NCBI GenBank assembly: GCA_023405565.1
Contig: JAEXXW010000673.1
Span: 1 to 7,200 of the forward strand
Length of the DNA: 7,200 nt
DNA from: Pseudomonadota bacterium
Lineage (GTDB): Bacteria; Pseudomonadota; Alphaproteobacteria; Rhizobiales; Xanthobacteraceae
Direction: 5' to 3'
Shown here: positions 4,659 to 7,200 of the stretch, one piece after another
Numbering within the stretch: position 1 is the stretch's first letter
Layout of the letters: every line of letters begins with the position of its first letter
Program-made: the position numbers and the translations under genes
The notes under the pieces: model-generated
Told to the model about the DNA's origin: nothing
Database searches by the model: none
The model's input: the letters and a program-made list of their open reading frames with translations, nothing else

Positions 4659-7200
4659 ATGGCGAGACCAACAGGCGACGCAAATGTCGTCAGCTTCCCC
4701 CGATCCTTGTTTCTTACGACTGCGATTGTCACGCTTGTCACCGCGGCTACCGACGTGCAGCCGACATCCGCCCAATCGGTGTCAGGCACCGGCGATCTGT
4801 CGCCGGACGTCAGTAATATTCAAACGCCGAATTGGAATGTCGGCGCCGATCTCTATATCGGCAACGTCGCCACAGGCACGCTGAGCATCCTGAACGGCGG
4901 CACGGTGACCAACAGCACCGGCTTTATCGGCTACAACGCCCAGGGGACGGTGACGGTCTCGGGCGCCGATGGCAGCGGCAATGCTTCGACCTGGACCAAC
5001 ACCGGCGACCTCGTCGTCGGCCAGGACGGCAACGGCACGCTCAACATCACCGGCGGCGCCAAGGTGAACAATGCCGACGGCTATATTGGCGCCGGGGTCG
5101 GTAGCCAAAGCAATGTTACTGTCTCGGGCCACGACGCCGGCGGCAACGCCTCGGCCTGGACCAATACGGGCTCGCTTTATGTCGGCGAAAGCGGCCAGGG
5201 CTCGCTCGTCATTCAGGACGGCGGCACGGTCAGCAGCGCCCTGCTCGCTATCGGCAACAGTGGCAGCGGCACCGGCGCGGTGACGGTCTCGGGCCGCGAC
5301 ATCAACCAACATGCCTCGGCCTTGAACGTGACCAACCAGATTTATGTCGGCGTCGACGGCACCAACAACACGCTCGACATCCTGAATGGTGCGCTGGCGA
5401 ATACCGGACAGGCGCTCATCGGCTACGGGAGCGGTAGCGACGGCACGGCCACCGTCTCGGGCCGCGACATCAATGGCCATGCCTCGACCTGGAACGCCGC
5501 CAACAATATCTACGTGGGCTTCTCAGGCACCGGCACGCTCAACGTCCTTGACGGCGCCGCGGTGGCCACGCGCGGGCCGGGAGGCGGTGCGGCCTCCATC
5601 TATATCGGCTACGCGAACAGTGGCACCGGCACCGTCAATGTCTCGAGCAGCACCGGCGACGTCTCAAGCCTGAGTGCGACCGATAACGTCAATATCGGTT
5701 ACAACGGCGCCGGCACGATGACCGTCGACAAGGGCGGTTTCGTGAGCGCCACGAACAATGTCATTATCGCCCGCTTCGCCACGGGCACCGGAACGCTCCA
5801 TCTCAACGGCGATGCCACCGGGCGGGGCATTGTCGAAACCGGCTCGGTGATCCGGGGAGCCGGCACCACCGCGGTCCTCGACCTCAACGGCGGCATTCTG
5901 CGCGCGAACCGGAATGAAGCAAACTTCCTGAACGGCTTCACGGCCCTGACAGTGGGAACCGGCGGCGCCTGGTTCGACACCAACGGATACAGCATCGGCA
6001 TCGACACGAACTTCTCCGGCTCGTCGAGTTTCAACAAGCTCGGGCTCGGTCAGTTGACGCTGACCGGCGACAGCTCCGGTTTTACCGGCGCAGTGGCCGT
6101 GTCGGCCGGAACACTGGCCGTGAACAACGTGATCGGCGGCACCATGCTGGTTGAGTCCGCCGGACGACTCATCGGCACCGGTCGGGTCGGCGTCACCACC
6201 AACAGCGGCGTCATCGCGCCGGGCTATGGCGGCGCCATGGGCACGCTCACGATCCAGGGCAACTATGTCGGCAACGACGGTCGCCTCGAAATCGCGACGA
6301 CACTCGGCGGCGACGCTTCGCCAACCAGCCGCCTCGTGGTCAACGGCACGACCTCAGGCAACACGCAAGTCAGCATCATCAACCGCGGCGGCCTTGGTGC
6401 GCAGACGGTGGAAGGCATCAAGATCGTCGATGTCGTGGGTGCGTCCAACGGCACTTTCGTGCTCAACGGCAACTACGTCTTCCAGGGCGCACCGGCGGTG
6501 ATCGCCGGCGCCTATGCCTATCGTCTCTATCAAGGTGGCGTCTCCACTCCCACGGACGGCGACTGGTATCTGCGCTCCGCCCTTACCGATCCGGGCGATC
6601 CCGCCCCGATGCCGCTCTACCAACCCGGCGTGCCGATCTACGAGGCCTATGGCGCCAATCTGCAGTCGCTCAACACTCTGTCGACGCTGCAACAACGTGT
6701 CGGCAACCGCACCTGGGGCACCGGCGCCAATGGCGACGGCAACGGAATTTGGGGCCGAACGGAAGGCACACGCGGCCGCTTCAATCATGCTGTAGTCTCG
6801 ACGACCAGCCTCGATCAGAACATCGATACCTGGAAGATGCAGGCGGGTGCTGATCGGGTGCTTGTCGATACCGGCACAAGCGGGCGTCTGGTGGCAGGCG
6901 TCAACGTCAGCTACGGCGAGGCCAACAGCCAGATCAACTCGGTATTCGGCAACGGCGCACTGAAGACCAACGGCTACGGTCTTGGCGCGACACTGACCTG
7001 GTACGGCGTGACGGGCTTCTATGTCGACGGTCAAGCGCAGGTCAATCGCTATAGCAGCAATCTCAATTCCGACCTTCTCGGCTCGCTTACCCCCGACAAT
7101 GGTGGCAGCGGCGAGGCGTTCAGCATCGAGGTCGGCAAACAAATCTCGTTCGGCGAGAGGTTTGGTATCACACCGCAGTTTCAGCTGGTCTATTCCAATG
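4659..7200 (+). CDS. Type Va autotransporter with repeat passenger, PATR and beta-barrel; 3' end beyond window
   Basis: 847 codons are visible with no stop. The start is ATG 4659. The N-terminus (MARPTGDANVVSFPRS, hydrophobic LFLTTAIVTLVTAA, then PTSA-QS) is a Sec signal peptide, probably cut after Ala38. Residues 65-385 hold six glycine-rich repeats patterned L-Y-V-G-x-x-G-x-G-T-L-x-I-x-x-G-G...I-G...V-T-V-S-G, expected to form a beta-helical passenger. Residues 458-490 (GLGQLTLTGDSSGFTGAVAV...AGTLAVNN) are a passenger-associated transport repeat (PATR). Residues 618-640 (AYAYRLYQGG...DGDWYLRS) look like the autochaperone segment. From about residue 697 (WGRTEGTRGRF) the outer-membrane beta-barrel begins, with alternating strands such as YGLGATLTWYG and GFYVDGQAQVNRY. 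About 150 of a usual 250-280 barrel residues are present. The product is secreted to or through the outer membrane, with a likely role in adhesion or aggregation; the ligand is unknown. It is not functionally linked to the oxygenase operon by anything visible. Confidence 0.93.
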   Translation, partial: MARPTGDANVVSFPRSLFLTTAIVTLVTAATDVQPTSAQSVSGTGDLSPDVSNIQTPNWNVGADLYIGNVATGTLSILNGGTVTNSTGFIGYNAQGTVTVSGADGSGNASTWTNTGDLVVGQDGNGTLNITGGAKVNNADGYIGAGVGSQSNVTVSGHDAGGNASAWTNTGSLYVGESGQGSLVIQDGGTVSSALLAIGNSGSGTGAVTVSGRDINQHASALNVTNQIYVGVDGTNNTLDILNGALANTGQALIGYGSGSDGTATVSGRDINGHASTWNAANNIYVGFSGTGTLNVLDGAAVATRGPGGGAASIYIGYANSGTGTVNVSSSTGDVSSLSATDNVNIGYNGAGTMTVDKGGFVSATNNVIIARFATGTGTLHLNGDATGRGIVETGSVIRGAGTTAVLDLNGGILRANRNEANFLNGFTALTVGTGGAWFDTNGYSIGIDTNFSGSSSFNKLGLGQLTLTGDSSGFTGAVAVSAGTLAVNNVIGGTMLVESAGRLIGTGRVGVTTNSGVIAPGYGGAMGTLTIQGNYVGNDGRLEIATTLGGDASPTSRLVVNGTTSGNTQVSIINRGGLGAQTVEGIKIVDVVGASNGTFVLNGNYVFQGAPAVIAGAYAYRLYQGGVSTPTDGDWYLRSALTDPGDPAPMPLYQPGVPIYEAYGANLQSLNTLSTLQQRVGNRTWGTGANGDGNGIWGRTEGTRGRFNHAVVSTTSLDQNIDTWKMQAGADRVLVDTGTSGRLVAGVNVSYGEANSQINSVFGNGALKTNGYGLGATLTWYGVTGFYVDGQAQVNRYSSNLNSDLLGSLTPDNGGSGEAFSIEVGKQISFGERFGITPQFQLVYSN
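4851..5813 (+). repeat. Six imperfect passenger repeats of 53-60 codons
   Basis: Units start at 4851, 5010, 5175, 5340, 5508 and 5688, each opening with L/I/V-Y/V/N-V/I-G. Lengths are 53, 55, 55, 56 and 60 codons, and the sixth is partial (to about 5813). Within a unit the order is x-x-V-G-x-x-G-x-G-T-L-x-I-x-x-G-G, then a second I-G-x...G-T-V-T-V-S-G, then x-x-A-S-x-W-x-x-x-N. Units 3 and 4 share a 20-bp identical stretch (5286-5305 and 5454-5473, 168 bp apart), indicating relatively recent duplication or conversion; the fifth and sixth have drifted most. Confidence 0.8.

Noticed and set aside
4509..4816. Small + strand protein starting ATG 4509
   Set aside because: No Shine-Dalgarno, low-complexity Arg/His-rich sequence, and it overlaps the autotransporter start in another frame.
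4782..5480. Minus-strand open frame (232 codons) opposite the passenger repeats
   Set aside because: Its apparent internal repeats (ARDxxRA type) mirror the + strand repeats and are antisense artefacts.
4851..5813. CRISPR-like array
   Set aside because: The repeats are long, imperfect, in-frame protein repeats without constant spacers.
6354..7142. Long minus-strand open frame (262 codons) opposite the autotransporter barrel
   Set aside because: The + strand frame is continuous with clear signal peptide, repeats, PATR and barrel. The antisense frame is Ala/Val/Asp-rich with no domain, as expected for GC-rich shadow coding.

Overview
The window reads as alphaproteobacterial, most likely a sphingomonad. 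This is inferred from GC-rich coding, a catabolic oxygenase operon, a FecR-type fragment and a PATR-containing autotransporter; no single marker proves it. It has three parts.

(1) Bases 1-3114, + strand, hold a compact aromatic-oxidation operon. The order is a Rieske ring-hydroxylating oxygenase alpha subunit (5' end outside the window), its beta subunit (1-nt gap), a small dithiol glutaredoxin (8-nt gap), a 123-nt spacer, and a phthalate-dioxygenase-type reductase. NAD(P)H electrons would pass through the reductase's FMN and C-terminal [2Fe-2S] centre to the alpha-subunit Rieske centre and then to the mononuclear iron. No separate ferredoxin is present or needed. The substrate cannot be read from the sequence; the alpha subunit looks closest to the benzoate/anthranilate-like group.

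(2) Bases about 3115-4412 contain no gene that looks intact. This is a patchwork of broken pieces: the terminal repeat and last codons of an IS3-family transposase (-), a short XRE-type regulator without a start codon (-), a FecR-like N-terminus broken by a frameshift (-), an unrecognised + strand reading frame, and the last codons of a short-chain dehydrogenase (+). It looks like a recombination scar between the catabolic operon and the following gene.

(3) Bases 4413-4658 form a leader with four predicted hairpins and a good Shine-Dalgarno. It precedes a large type Va autotransporter that begins at ATG 4659 and is still open at the end of the window (847 codons visible). It has a signal peptide, six glycine-rich passenger repeats of 53-60 residues, a PATR motif, an autochaperone-like segment and the first part of the outer-membrane beta-barrel.

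No tRNA, rRNA or CRISPR array was seen.
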